A DNA stretch of 64,000 bases from Siphonodentalium dalli (GCA_032622095.1 CP136062.1:194873887-194937886), one strand, 5' to 3'. Shown: positions 36,392 to 50,283, counted from the first letter of the stretch. Notes: generated from the sequence alone by a model not told the origin. A program made the numbers and translations.

Positions 36392-37110
36392 AGATGCCTT
36401 CAGGTTTCCAGACCACTATGCCACCATAAACCTATTTCTTTCGAAAAACTTTTATCATAGTACAATGCCTCTTGAAAACGATATAGAAAGTGTGCTTCAC
36501 GAACGTCCAACCATACTTGACTTGATATAATTTATACCAAATTAATAGTAATTTTGTCTGCTTTGGACCGAAACGACACATAATCTAAAATATCATCACC
36601 ATGATCGACGCCAAAACTCAATAGTGGTTCGCGAGTTATTAAGTCTTCCATTATTCTCAAAGACATCTTCGATTAGTACGCCGTCGTGTATCGATAACGA
36701 CAGCCACATTCACTTCAAATCTGTTTGGATATTCTAGCCATTCTGCTGACACTTATCCTACTTGTCGAGGGCCTCGACAAGGCACGGGATATCTAGCATT
36801 TAACAACCAGACGTTATGGCTTCAAGGCAGTTATTCGACTTCCATACTTTACTGATTTGGTAACAACTCGCGTTTACGTCAGGATTAGTTTTGTAAGGAA
36901 TAGCGTTTGTTGTTCTTTCGCTAATGTTGACTTCGTCAGAAATCCAAACGTCTGATGTGAGTATTTATATAGTCATTTTTCACAAATTTAAAATAGTTTC
37001 CAACGATTAGGTAACAATGCAAAAGATGCCTTCAGGTTTAGAAACCACTATTCCATCAGACACTTATTTCTTTCGAAACTTTTGTCATAATACAAAGCCT
37101 CTTCAAAACG
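36392..37110 (+). repeat. Local duplications, copies b
   Basis: Two copies of a roughly 90-bp block, GATGCCTTCAGGTTT...TTTCTTTCGAAA...TGCCTCTT, at 36392 and 37018. The second copy of the 35200 repeat lies at 36690-36965. They form an interleaved segmental duplication of non-coding DNA. Confidence 0.65.
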
Positions 37111-37539
37111 AACAACATGTTTGCGCCGATAATGTCCAGCCATAAGAATTACTTTCTATCATTTGGAAGTGTTGAATAGTAGTTGTGTCTGGTTAAGACA
37201 GAAATGTCACATTATACACATATTGAATGCCTTGGGGTGGAATAGCTAGAAATATTTTCCCGAGGTGGAATCTTTTGAACAACAAGCATGACTACTGACC
37301 GAGGCCGCAGGAATGTTTGATTTCATGTCAGTTTGTGAGAAAACAAAAGAAGAGGGACTTTTGATAGTTTGGAGAAAGAAACCGCCGATCTGCATATAGA
37401 GCACACGTATGCATGTTGGAGGGTGGCAGGGACGTGACTTGACATGCAGGGTCTTCGTTGGGGTGGCTGGACCGCAGAGTTCACAATACGTGGCACTGCG
37501 TACCTTTAGTTATAGACCGAAAGTTCAACTGTAGTAGAA
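37111..37539. other. No gene recognised
   Basis: Nothing supported beyond short ORFs. Confidence 0.4.
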
Positions 37540-38160
37540 GTAGAATCAGGGACGTGACTAGATGGGCTTCGTTGAGATGTCCACCTTTTAATTTCCAACC
37601 TTGAACCAGACTCGAATTCACATGTTTGCGTATAATCCATTTACATTCCCCTGCCCCTCCGCCGGGCTCTGTTGTTCCTATTCCCAACTGAAGTAACTAG
37701 TATTCTTTAATTGGCTACCGACTCGGGGGAGGTAAGGATCCACTGGGCCGACCGTGGTTTGGCCTATAGTTCGAGAAATTTTTAAGATCTGAACCTGACA
37801 TTTGCACAATTATAACATCTATTGGTCTAGCTTCAGTCCCAGATTTGTTTTTCTTAATTAACTAACACTAATTTGTTTGACATATCGGACCTATGATCTG
37901 GTGTGATAATTTATTTTTAATTGGACATGAAAATTGCAAAATACTGGCATATTGTGATCTAATTGCAGGCAAATTCAGACGTCGATTTGTTTTTCTTCAA
38001 TTGAACCAATTTTGACTGGTAACTGGCGACGAACCAGGACACTGGGCGGGCCATGGTTTGGCCCATTGTGAGAACATTCTGAAATATGAACCTGAAAATT
38101 ATACTGGTGTCTAGATTGACATCAAGTTTTCCAGGTGTTGGAAATTTCCAACCTGACACC
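37540..38160. repeat. Dispersed repeat family R1, copy
   Basis: Shares GGGACGTGAC, GTCCACCTT, a TGAACCTGACATTTGCA-like block and ATAACATCTA(T/G)TGGTCTA with 50284-50740. It is internally repetitive: ATCTGAACCTG and CAGGCAAATTCA-like words recur. Confidence 0.6.
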
Positions 38161-38229
38161 CCCTAAAATTGGAATATTTTCAACTGATTGTCATTTCAGT
38201 TCAAAATTTTGACAAAATGAATGGAAATA

Positions 38230-38390
38230 TAGAGGATCTACAACGAGTCTCCAAAGTCCCCAGTCTATAGCGGAATTAACAAAACGATCCAGTAAATTAT
38301 GTCAGGACCGAGCTTTTGGCGAGGTCCAAACCTAATTTACTGGATGAGTTTTGTAAATTCCGCTATAAGCTGGGGTCGAATTGTAGATTA
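38230..38390 (+). repeat. Hairpin related to the foldback end
   Basis: Starts TAGAGGATCTACAACGAGTC, like the foldback at 33703. The segment GCGGAATT...CAAACCTAATTTACTGGA folds back on itself with the same nested layout, but the sequence is mostly different. A distant relative of the same element group. Confidence 0.55.
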
Positions 38391-40094
38391 TATTTGTTAC
38401 TTGATCCAAAACCTTGCCACAAAACATACTTAAATCAACAAATAGGACGCGAAACTAACGTCGGCTTCTATAAGGCATGCGATGACATTTCACATAAATA
38501 TGCGTTGTTTGCGTAAAGAAATAGTCCCAAATAAATAAAGACTCTTTGGCGTATCTCATAGCGTCTATTTAATGACATAACATTTCAAAATCTTTATTCA
38601 TTATAGTTTGTTGAAAATTTTTGGAAGCCATAGTATTTTGAGACGTAGCGTACGGAATGTAAACAGACGACAAACTGGAAGTCAAACGTCACCTGGCACT
38701 ATTTCCTGTTATTAAATGAACGTTTAATATCACAATTTATAGAATGGGTTTAATGAATGGAATAAAGGTAGGATCCTGTAATAAATGAAATTATTGGTCT
38801 AAAAATTCCCCACTAATAAATTGTTAGCAAATCAAACTACGAGATCAATTTCAACGTATTGTTGGTGTGAAATTTCCAACTAATTTTGTGTCGGGTATGA
38901 AATTTTTAACTGTTAAAAAGTATTGACCAAAGATGAGTGAGACACATTCGTCGCCACGTCATTTGATAGAATTTTCCAAATAGTAGTTGATACTTCGCGG
39001 CGGCTGGCCGATTCTAACTAATAACCTCATCGAATAGGAAATACTCAAAGTTTTGAGCGACCGGCTCTTGCCTTATTTGACCCCAGCGGAAATCTACTGG
39101 TAATGTTGCAGGAAAGACTGCAGTACGATATTGGTCATTAATCTATCAAATTTTAACAGAGAACGAGCACAATGACGAACACAACATCTTATTTTAAATC
39201 GGGGCAAACATACTGAGTATTTGTTCAAATAAATCGTCATTCAGCACAACCTCATCCTATTTTCCAGTCAAAAATGTCAAATACGGTACTTGTGAGCCTT
39301 GCCACTAGAGTGGCATATATGGAATACACCCACAGTTGCCGAGAGTAGCACATTTTCACTACATGTGGAATTGTGGTTAAAGCCACAACACCACGAGTGG
39401 TGCAAATTTTGTACTCTTGGGTGTATTTTACTTATGCCGTAAATATTAGTTTTGATTTATTCCGCGACAAATAAAGCAGTCACAAATATCCAGCCCAATG
39501 AAAACAAATGTTCGTATGCAGTGTGGTTCGCTCAAGCAGGAAACAATCAACTTGAAGTTAAGAGATGTGGTGGTCAGCTTTAACTTGTTGATGAATCCCA
39601 TGACCCAGAACTCATCTCAGCCCAATTTTTCATTGATCAATGACATATGTTATGAACATTCTGAAATATAGAACATTATTTAATGGTAGTTTACTTTCTC
39701 AATGAAAATAATTAAATTTCACACATCAAGAATAATTAAGTCTCCTCTCGTGATCTTCATATATGGATATATGAACTGCAATTTTGATACAAATTTATTT
39801 AACAGAACTTCTTGGTACCTTCAAGTTAAATCAGTGAAACTGAAATATGTTAATGGCATAACAGTAAAGTAAAAGAGTTTATAATATCCAACGGGTTGAT
39901 GGTTCTTAAATATTGCGTCACAATAATCACTTGTACCAAATTTCAAAAAGAAATTCCAGACAGTTTTTGTGAAAATCCATTTTGAAATATACCAGGAAAT
40001 TTTGACAAAATGTGCGTCACTGCAGAAGGTTAAGGCAACCGTACGTCGACGGAAACTTGGACTATGTCTATAATATGATAATACGCTAGCGTAA
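38391..40094. other. No gene; R1 fragment and one hairpin
   Basis: An R1-like stretch lies at 38800-38905 (TGGTCTAAAAATTCCCCACT). At 39296-39435 an imperfect inverted repeat (CCACTAGAGTGGCATATATGG facing CTTGGGTGTATTTTACTTATGCC) suggests a decayed MITE. No coding region. Confidence 0.4.
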
Positions 40095-40694
40095 TTAACC
40101 CTTTCATGACGGAAGCTGCGCTGGCGCAACATTAAAGACCCTGTACCAATGCATCCTCTATATATGCGAGTCGACCATAGTTCGCCTCACATATATATAA
40201 GAGGATGCATTGGCCTAACAATTTCTTATCATTTTTTTATAACTTTTTCTTACATTCTTTAACAATTTTTGTCAATTGTTATCATTTTTTCTTACATTCT
40301 TTAACAATTTTCTTATTTTTTTTACATTCTATATAAATTTTTATCATTTTTTCTTATATTTGTTTTACAATTTTATAATTTTTTCCTACATTCTTTAACA
40401 ATTTTATCAATTTTTCTTACATTCTTTATTAGTTTTTATATTTTTTTCTTACATTCTTTAACAATTATTTATCATTTTTATCATTATATCTTACATTCTT
40501 TAACAATTCTTTATCATTTGTTTTCATTTTTTCTTACATTTTTTAACAATTATAAAAAATAATATAAAATTTGTTAGGCCAATGCATTCTCTTATATATG
40601 CGAGGCAACCTATGGTCGACTCGCATATATAAGAGATTGAATTGGCACAGGGTTCTCGCAAAAATTCAGGAAGCTCCCGTATTGAAATGGTTAA
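40095..40694. mobile_element. 600-bp relative of the twin-palindrome TTAA element
   Basis: TTAACCCTTTCATGACGG at the left faces CCGTATTGAAATGGTTAA at the right, imperfect inverted ends bounded by TTAA. As in 25635-26021, there are two palindromes starting CCAATGCAT (about 40147-40213 and 40579-40646) with the same GCGAGTCGACCATA centre. Their spacer here is expanded into a tandem array. No ORF. Confidence 0.75.
40207..40570. repeat. Tandem array, about 8 units of roughly 40 bp
   Basis: Imperfect repeats of TTTTTCTTACATTCTTTAAC plus AATTTTTATCA-like spacer. The related element at 25635 has a single inverted unit (GTTAAAGAATGTAAGAAAAA) in the same place. Confidence 0.88.
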
Positions 40695-42689
40695 CGAACC
40701 AAAGCTAAACCCTTCACACGAGGGTATCTGTGGCGTGTAAATAATGATCAAAATCACTGTATAGAATCCCACCAAATAAGATTCACATAAAACTTATTTT
40801 GTGGGGTGATTATTATTAATTACTCTCCGTACACAATGGTTCGTCACAAAATAGACCCTAATAGTAATTTAGTTAATAAATTAGGCCAACCGTATATCCA
40901 TGTATCTGAGAAATTCCTGTTGTAAACGAACGGGTCATCACCTCACGTTTTAACCTCAAATAACGCTATATACTATGGTGCCAACATCAAAGTACTCAAA
41001 AGTGAAAATAGTTCTATTGATGTTGTCGAAAATGGAACAGGGAGCATTTTACTGAAAAAAACCCATTATATTCTTGGCGCTGCATGGGGGGAGCTCCCCG
41101 CTTGAGAAACCTGTCCATTTCTAAATGTTCATTTCATTCGCAAGATGTCATCATGTCAATTGCAAAGAAAGTCGACGAACAACGTCATCATGTAACTCTC
41201 TCCATTGAAGGAACTCGTGTGGAACTGAATTTATCCTCTGCTTTGTTCACAAGTATTGTTTTCTTTCGATTCAAGAACATAGTAGGATATCTATGGATTA
41301 TCAGATGCATGCAATATACCCCCTGAACCATTACATAATTGCGGGGGCGGTTAATTACCGATAAAATGTCGCAAAGTGTAGTCCGGTTCACCGCTTCAAT
41401 GTTAGATATTCCTACGTGCCAATATTGACGTCAGCTGAATTCCTTGTCTCGTCCATTGCCCATCCAGCTCCGCTCACAGTTCCGTTCCTCTCCATGGCGT
41501 CACCTTTACGCAGTACATGCCGACGACGTTACGGAGTTTACGCATATAGTGGGCGTCCGGTCTACTGACTTCCGTTACCAGCTGGTTGCTATATAAACAA
41601 ACCAGCAGCGTCGCTTCTGTCGAAATTTGACAGTCAGTACATTCCCCCTGTATACATGAACTTTCAGAAATCACAAAACAGCACACCGATATTTCCCATA
41701 AATATTGTCCCGATATCATTTGACAAAATTTCTTGACACGAAACCGTGACAGATACGGCGTAAAATACACATCTCAATGAGTAAACAATTTTCCATTTTT
41801 TCAATTTAACTTCAATTTCGCTGTAAAATCAAAACCGAAATTTGTATGTGATAAACATCTGAAAAAGACATTAAGTACATGCAAAAACTAATTGTTGTGC
41901 ATATTTATTTCCATTCGAGGTGTCAATTTTTCATCTGTATCACCATTTTTAACGATAAGAGCGATGATAATTGACTACATTTTATCCAGCGCATTAAATT
42001 TAATACAAAATGTCGTGAATTAGCTGATTGTGTTCTATGGCTGCACATTTCGTTGGTAATTACATGGCATGTCTGCGTCGAAATAACGTTTTAAGTTCAA
42101 AAAGAATTAGAATGGGGATAACAGTGTTGTTTTCTGATTTCGGAAAGGTACAGGTCGATTATACTGTGGCAAATACCCGTTAATGGGCTCCACTCTGCCG
42201 TCGCACATTAACGAAATTTGCCACAGTATATTCGCCCTGACCGTTCCGACATCACAAAACATCACAAAATATTGTTTTACCATCGACAGGAGTCACGCGC
42301 CTCGGCGCTCCGATATTTTCAAGTAATTCGGGTATATTCTGGATGTTGTTTCCTAAAACTTTCAACACAGAGACCGTGTTGGACACATAGAAGACAATCG
42401 TGGAAGCAGGAATTGTTCTTTCGACTGATTTCTTAACTTTTGAGACATAAAAATGACCTCTATTTTTAGTCACACTTAATTAGCTATATACAGTGGACAC
42501 CTGTAATTAAGGTCAGTGTGTGTAGTTTGGACTGTTGGTTTATTGATTGGGCGATCGATCGATACGGTGTTTGCTGTGGCTTCTGTTGGACTCAGACGTT
42601 GCACCTGACCGAACAGTTGCCTTCTGTTGATCGAGCTTTGTTTTTCGTCTGCTACTAATTGCAATATAGGTATCACGGATACTGTGCAG
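40695..42689. other. No gene; one short inverted repeat
   Basis: TATACTGTGGCAAAT at 42160-42174 is repeated inverted at 42216-42230, a MITE-like hairpin. Several ORFs up to 98 codons have no recognisable motif. Confidence 0.4.
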
Positions 42690-42774
42690 GTATGGCCGAG
42701 AGGAACTGCTTCGTCTAGGCGAACGCTCAAGCGAGTCAACAACTCAGCTGGACCCAAATGTTATACGCCGGTTA

Positions 42775-45750
42775 ATGAGCTTCAGGTTACTTGACTCTGA
42801 TATATGTGCGAAGTTGTTGACACCCACGGAAGATAATATCCTCAAAATCGGAACACTAGTCCGAGATCGAACTTTGGATATAACTCGCGGACAACGTTGT
42901 GTTAATTCCAATAATCTCACACATATCTGCACTGATGAACGTTTCGACAAATGTACACTAATAGCGTTAAGTAAATTAGTTCATCGAGACCAACAATTGT
43001 CATTTGTTGGCCGTTTGCGAAACGTGGATGTTTGATGGCGAGGAAGGTGCCATTTCCGCTGCAGCATGTCCACATAATTTTAAAGCAATGTTTTCGTCAC
43101 GGAGTGGAGAAAATCGTGGTGGTGGTGTGCGGTTATTTCACTCCTCACAAATTTAGACCCAACGCGAACAGGGTGATTCAGAACACATCGTCATAAAGTG
43201 TAAGTTCCCAATAAAATCGGGAACGGAGACACTCAGACTTATTGTGATATACAGACCCCCAGACAAACCGGGTGGGTGTAAAATATCTCTTTTCCTGAAA
43301 GAGTTTGAACAACTTATAAGTTATTATTCAAGTTGCGTTATGCCGTTCGTTATTGTCGGAGACATCAATATTAAAGTAGACGATGTTTCTGATAACAACA
43401 CCGTGACATACCTGAATAAACTTGCGCGAAAGGGGTTAACCCAGCACGCTGTACTAGTGAAGATCCCCATATTGGCCACACTCTCGATCACATAATTTCA
43501 AGCCAAAATACTCTTGTTTTAAACATTAACATATTAGACAGTTCATGCTTTAAATCCGATCACCATGCTGTCGCATGCGAATGGTCGGTGAGTGTTCTGC
43601 GACCATCTACAAGGACAATGTGTTATGCGACGTCCTTTCAAATCTCTGGATGTTGAACGATTCTCTGTGCTTGTTGAGTTAAAAATTGATTCAATTACTG
43701 ATGTGACATCATATAATCTGTGTGTAACCGAAATTCTCAATGAACGAGTTCATCTAAAGAATGTAACATTAGGTCGCAAAAACAACCCCTGGTTCACGGA
43801 CGAAATACTTGAGGCCAAGAAAGAACGCCGTAAACTATCTGTGAAAAATTCGAGACATTCAATATCTGACAATAAAACCGCGCTGGTAGAATGTTCCAGA
43901 CGAGTTGTGAAAATGGTTTATAGTTCAAAAAATTCATACTTTGAAGAATTCTTAGCTAATGCCTCACAAAAGCAAGTCTTCGACTGCCTAAAGCTTTTAA
44001 CTAAGAAGCAGGATGCTCAGTTAACCCGTCACAGTAATGATGAAATTTTGGCGAACGATTGTGTGATATTTTTTCACGAGAAAAAAGACATTATCAGGAG
44101 GTCTTTCCCAGTGACCACACGCATGCAACCATCGAATTCATGGCTTTCTTCAAACATTACCTTTGGTGAATTCCAGCCTTTCCATGAAGCTGATGTTGAG
44201 AAAGGTTTGGATAAAATGAAGAGAAAGTCATGCTCATTGGATCCGATACCTACAAGATTCATGAAATCGGACATTGTCAAACAACACATTGTTCCATTTT
44301 TACTCGAATTATTTCTAACTCTTTATCTACTGGAGAAGTTCCGGAAAACATGAACACAGCGATCGTTACACCCATCATTAAGAAAGCTTCTCTGGATGCG
44401 GATATTCTGAAAAACTATAGACCGGTGTCCAACTTATCATTTCTGTCAAAATTGTTGGAGAAAATTGTTAGTCTGCAGCTATTAGAACATGTTAAGACGC
44501 ATAATTTGTTTGATTCCCTACAATCTGCATACATAAGTAATCATTCTAGAGAGACTGCGCTTGTTAAGGTTAAAAACGACATCGATTTATCGTTAGACCA
44601 AGGACAGTGTGTGTTATTACTTAGCTTGATCTTAGTGCGTCTTTTGACACGTGTGACCACACCATCTTACTGGACCGCCTTAGTGACCATTTAGGTATAC
44701 ACCGTACGGCGTTGCACTGGTTTTCTTCTTATCTGATAAATCGCAAGCAAAATGTCGTGATCGGGGAGTCATTCTCAAGGGAAGCCAGTCTAGATGTCCC
44801 AGTACCTCAGGGATATATATTAGGACCGCTCTTATTCCTCATTTACACCTTGCCACTTGGACGGATTCTCGAAGGTCATTCGGTTAAATACCATATGTAT
44901 GCTGATGACACACAAATATATGTAGAATTTTCTAGAAAAGATCCGAATGGCTATAACAACGCAATACATTGTCTGGAAGAGTGTTTCTGCGAAGTGAAAT
45001 CTTGGATGCAGAATAACAAACTTAAACTTAATGACGACAAGTTCATGGTAATTGGCTCCAAATATTCCATCAAAGAACTATCCCTCTCTGTGGGTAAAAA
45101 CACAGAGCCAGAGTTTGTAATTAAGCTGGGCGACAGCGTTATTCCATCGTGTAGTGATCTTCGGAACCTTGGTGCGTACTTTGATTCTACCATGTGTCTT
45201 GACAAAATGGTATCTGACATACTGCGAACATGTTACTACCACCTTAGATGCCTGCGCAGAGTTCGATGCCACCTGAGCAAAAAAGCTATGAAACGCGCAG
45301 TCCTATCGCTTGACATGTCACGTGTTGATAGTCTAAATTCTCTGCTGACAAATATCACCAAGGAGAATATGCACCGGGTCGATATCTTAATCAACAACTG
45401 TGCACGACTTATCGAATGGAATACAAATGTGCGGTCACATTATTCAAATCGCTAAATCATACGGTTCCTGTGTACATCTCTGACATGTTTGTTCTGAAAA
45501 GCGGGGTGTGACACGATCATGTACCAGTGGGAAAGATATCCGCATAACGATCAGGAAGCCTAACATCAACTATGGAATTAGGTGCTTCCAAGAGACTTCC
45601 ATTAACAACTGGAATAAACTACCAATGGACATCCGGAAATGTGCTACTTTCCCCAAATTCAAGTCAAAACTTAAAACCCACTTATTCGAGATATGTTTAA
45701 TCTGCCAAAAAAAGTTGTTATTCAACCTTAGCTGTTTACCAGCACGTTAG
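42775..45750 (+). pseudogene. L2-type LINE ORF2 (endonuclease/RT), degraded
   Basis: Endonuclease: RGGGVRLF near 43117, LRLIVIYRPP near 43222, VGDINIKVDD near 43355, then in another frame GHTLDHII and SDHHAV up to about 43575. A linker domain follows (43592-44353; NPWFTDEI near 43790). RT blocks: NYRPVSNLSFLSKLLEKIV near 44410, HWFSSYLINRKQNVVIG near 44714, VPQGYILGPLLFLIYTLPLG near 44800 and catalytic YADDTQIY at 44898. The C-terminal part ends with NNWNKLPMDIR near 45604 and KLKTHLFEI, typical of L2/CR1 elements. The endonuclease N-terminus is missing or replaced, and frameshifts near 43495, 44350, 44690 and 45450 kill it. Confidence 0.92.
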
Positions 45751-46655
45751 CTAGTAGCCTTGGTCAGCTAGGGTGTTCCAGGCTATACCAGGTGAATGCT
45801 AACGTCATGCGCATTCTTATTCCAAGAAGCATTCAATGACCTGGAATTTATCTACTGGAATTACAACCGAAGAAGAAGTCCCATAAGCACGTTTGCGAGT
45901 AGTCTTGGTCAGCTAGGGTGTTCCAGGCTATAACAGGTGAAAGCTAACGTCACGCGCATCAACCAAGAAAAACACCAGCTGAACCTAACTCGTGTATATA
46001 TGTGTTTGATAACTGTTTTTATTTTTATCTTAAAATACCAACAACAACAAAATACTAATGCAAATACTCTTTGTTGATAATATTCTATCTTTTATACTGT
46101 TTGGATCACTAATTAAGCACCTTAGTCTCATCAATATTTTTCGTTTCGATTTTACTCGTTCCCGATATTTCCCCATTTTACCCCCTTTTCATGTTAGTTT
46201 TAGCGTGTTACCCGTTCGCCATTTTGCCCCCTTTTTTCGCTGTTAGCATTTTTTAGAACGTTACCACCCCCAATTTACCAGTAACTTTTAAATATTTGTT
46301 CGATTTGTAATTTTATGCGCTTTTGTATTTCTTAGTAACGTCTCACTTATAGTTTTACATTTTTTGTTGATGTCCAAAATTATGTCTTATATTTGCAATT
46401 GTATTTTATGTTTAACATGTTAAGCGTTTTAGAGCAATTCGGTGGATTTTACGCTATACAAAACTGTTATTTATTTATTTATTTATATTGCCTTTACTGT
46501 GGTTGAGAATTAGGTTAATTTTGCGTATTTTCTAGTTAGGTTCTTTGTATATAAAATTATTCATTCGCTATTTACTATTATTTTAGGATGTGTGCCATGT
46601 CTGTATTGTAAGCGCATTGAAACTAATTTATTGTATAATGCGCTCTAAATGAATC

Positions 46656-46697
<42 letters not shown>

Positions 46698-46698
46698 C
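45751..46698 (+). other. L2-type LINE 3' UTR ending in (AAT)n
   Basis: Continues the LINE and ends in a run of ATA triplets (46657-46698) after GCGCTCTAAATGAATC, the microsatellite-type 3' end of L2/CR1 elements rather than a poly-A tail. A block starting AGTAGCCTTGGTCAGCTAGG is duplicated at about 45751 and 45898. Confidence 0.7.
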
Positions 46699-48895
46699 AA
46701 TAAGCGTCCAAATGCTATATGTAAGTAGCAACAAATGTCAGCCACTGTCATTGCGACATATATGGACATGGATACGAAATTAACAGTTTGTATCATCGTT
46801 CATATGAGAATCTTGGTTCACAATGAACAAGGAATAATTATCATAGGAAGCTGTTCCATATTCGCTTAATCTGTTCATTTCAAATACACACACGTTGGCG
46901 TGACGTAATTGTAGAGTTATTGTGTCAATTTTAGAAGCAATTATTACACGATTAGCCTCACGTAACATCAGGATTCATCCGATTGTCAAATATGCCTCAT
47001 CTATTCAGATTTCTCAGTGAAAATTATCGCCCTAATGGACGGAAAATAAATAATTGGTAGTCTGCAACAGGACACTTTATGGTGCCTCGGGTAATAGCGA
47101 TCACGGTGTGATACAACCGTCTTATGATAACAATTAAAGATTATATTATTTAATTTCGTTCACGCAGTAGTCTCTACAGTACCGTGCAATATCAAGTGCT
47201 GATCATTAGTTGAAAAATAAAGCTTTGAATTACACGGAGATCTTGTTGTGGCTATCAGATGAGGCATCTCACACAGGTGCGAAAACAAGGCTTATTCAAG
47301 TCTGGTTATAGCATCAGGTAGAGCGATATAGTAAAAATGTCGATCAAGTTAATTTATTTTATGTCAAATACCTATTTATGTGGGTCATAACCCACTTTTT
47401 GAATTTTTGACATGGAAACTTATAAAGTCGACAACATAACGCGGAGAATATATTTTTTTGTTACAATCTGTTCCTTAATAATGTAATTCACTGTAGGTGA
47501 TATTCCCAACTCGAAATTTCACGATTTTAGTGACTTTGTGCGCGATTTTTGCTTTGCGTCGTGTACAATTATAGAATTTCTTCTGGGTAATTAAATAAAT
47601 GAATATTGTGATATCGGCTCAGAAAAGTCACACAAAAAGCATGCAAGGAACAGATAGTAACTACGAAATATATTCCCCACGTTATTTTTTCGACGCTATA
47701 AGCTTCCCTGTCAAAGCTACAACGAGTTCCAAGGTTTTGTACTGGTGGCATATGATCTCAACTTTCGGCCTCTGACGGAGACAGGAAAGGGTCAGAGAAT
47801 CCAATATAGTGAATTGACCCGTCAGGAATTTATTACAGGCCTACCTGCCCTTATCAATAGAAAAATAATAATGATTAGATGACGTTCATATAAATAGCAG
47901 AATGTTTGTGAGGTCGTCTTGGCGATAATGGCGGTTGCTGATGGTCATGAGAGGTTGCACATTGACCGATTTAGGTTGGGCTATTGAATTCCGATTACGA
48001 AATTAATGCTGTAAACCCACCGTTCTACTGTGCGACAAAAGTGCTCGCATCTAAAAATAAATCGCTACTCGTATTATGTCAAAAATTGGTGACTGTCACA
48101 AAATCAGATAGCACATACATCTATGAAACAGAGCGAAACTGACACCACAAAGCACTGACAGTACCCACCCCACACCCTTGATGAATACAGCTTTCAGCGT
48201 TTACTATAGACCCAAATTCCTAAGCCAAGTTTTCGCTTATATATATACCAGGCAAATTGAACACTATACTCGCAATCACCATCTTTCGTAACACACAGGC
48301 ATCTCGGAAAGTAACACGATCATCCGTAGTTAATAAGTCGAAAATTGTCACAAAAGCTCATAATTGGGACCGCTCTTTAGTGTCTATACCGCTTTTGTTC
48401 GATAGAATCATGGACGCGCTTTATAAGTGGCAATCATTGGAATTTTAGCTGCATGGTCAGGCAAAAATGTGTTAAAACTTCCTCTTTTGAACGTCGATAT
48501 ATGGCCATCAAAACATCTATTCATGAGCTCATGGATCCGATATCTTTATTTTCTTGCAAAGAAAAAGTACAGAATATGGTTTTATGATGTCATATCTGAC
48601 ATCTTTAATAATTGTTCCATTCATTGCACACAGTCTACGATAATCAATAGTGTTTCAAGTGTGGAACACTTATTACACCGCAACCGACATTTCAGGCATG
48701 CATTATGCGGCTCAACTTCCGATCGAGGATATCTGCTCCGAACTAGAGGTGTGACTGTCCCAATAGGACTACGGGTACCCCCCTTTTAAAAAAATACTAA
48801 GATGTTTCACATGTCAGTAAACATTTAGTCAAAATAATAAAATAACAGTTCCCATTGCAGGTGTACAACCATAACCCTAATCTTAAACCTAAATC
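46699..48895. other. No gene recognised
   Basis: AT-rich. The longest plus frame (48427-48789, 120 codons) has no recognisable motif and atypical composition, so it is not called as a gene. Confidence 0.4.
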
Positions 48896-49318
48896 TTAGA
48901 CCGAAAATTGTAGGAATAAAAGCTTGGACAAAATTATGTATATTGCGAAAAAAATTCTAAGTCGAAAAAGGGGAATAGCTGCACACAAAAAATGTCGGAC
49001 AGACGTCATAATTGCAGGTGCACAGGTTCCCATGGTACTAAATATCTGTGCCACGTTTAAAAAAAATTGACCGAAAAATGTAGGAATAAAAGCTCGGACA
49101 AAAGTATACATGTTGCGAAAAAGGGGGGATAACTAAAAAAAAATCGTGGTGCACAGGTTCCCACGGTGGTTGATGTCTGTGCCAAGTTTCAAGGAAATTG
49201 ATCAAAAAATGACGGAGAAAAACTCCGGACAAATTGGTGTCCACGGACGGACGGACGACGGACGGACGGACGAGCCGACTCCAGTATACCCCCTCTAACT
49301 TCGTTGCGGGGGGTATAA
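48896..49318. repeat. Repeat with GGACGGAC array and GGGGGGTATA end
   Basis: Two imperfect units (TAGGAATAAAAGCT(T/C)GGACAAA..., GTGCACAGGTTCCCA(T/C)GGT) are followed by a GGACGGACGGAC array and CTAACTTCGTTGCGGGGGGT. A repeat end of this form is, from memory, common in molluscan genomes. Non-coding. Confidence 0.6.
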
Positions 49319-50283
49319 CTACACAGGCACTCAATTCACACGCGAATCCTCTACGACAACCGCAGTGAAAAGTCGCGTGTCGATGGCAACTAACTCAGTG
49401 TGGCCTCCAGATGGAATTAAGAGGGATTTAAACACATGACATCTTTACGCGATGCCGTCGAGTCAAAAACGATCGATAACATATTGTGTATTAATAGATG
49501 GAAGTTGCATATATGAGTTATACATTACTTGTCCGAATGGTTGAAGCATATTACAGATACACATTGAGATTTGCTATACTAATGTTATCGCACGGACAAT
49601 CTCTTGCCCTTTATCAATTATATATAATAGAAAATAATGGAATAGAGTGTTATTAAATTTACGATTAGAAATATAAGTATAAACGGGCATAATATGCATA
49701 TGCATGTATGATATGACAAATAGTAACAGTATTATAATTAAACATGAATGATGATAACAATGATAATGAAAAAATAATACAAATAAGGAACTTTGTCATG
49801 GGAGTTATTAGCGAGTTTGCGATACCCGTCGGACGGGTACGGGTACCGGTAGATCCAGGTAGATCGGTGAAAATCGTCACGGTCATTTGCGTACTTTGAA
49901 TGCAGCACATAAAGCGATAGGGATTTGGAACGGGTAGATGTATCCCGTTGACTGGTAGTCTTTCGCTAAAGTTTTCTCACTCAAAAGTACATTAGTTCTA
50001 CGAAATAACAGTCAGCTATGCATTAATCTATTTATTGCACGATTTAATTGCCAAATCTCATTGATACATTTGTCATGTAAGCCATGTTTTATGTTCAAAG
50101 TATCGAGGCGGCTTCTAACACTAAGATAACTATGGAACGCCGATTTGTTTACTGACAACTGTCTTCACTCAAGTAATGACATGTTATTTTTTGGGAATGT
50201 GATTTGGGGGGGCTAACCCCGGGATTCTCGACATGTTATGATTAAGAGAGTGAGTTGGCGGTGCTATACGCAGTCTCGACACA

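Noticed and set aside
42476-43035. Possible host gene upstream of the L2 LINE
   Set aside because: ORFs on both strands overlap and none has a motif; position suggests LINE 5' region or a rearranged endonuclease start.
48427-48789. 120-codon plus-strand ORF
   Set aside because: No recognised motif, no neighbours or signals, and similar-length ORFs occur by chance in the window.
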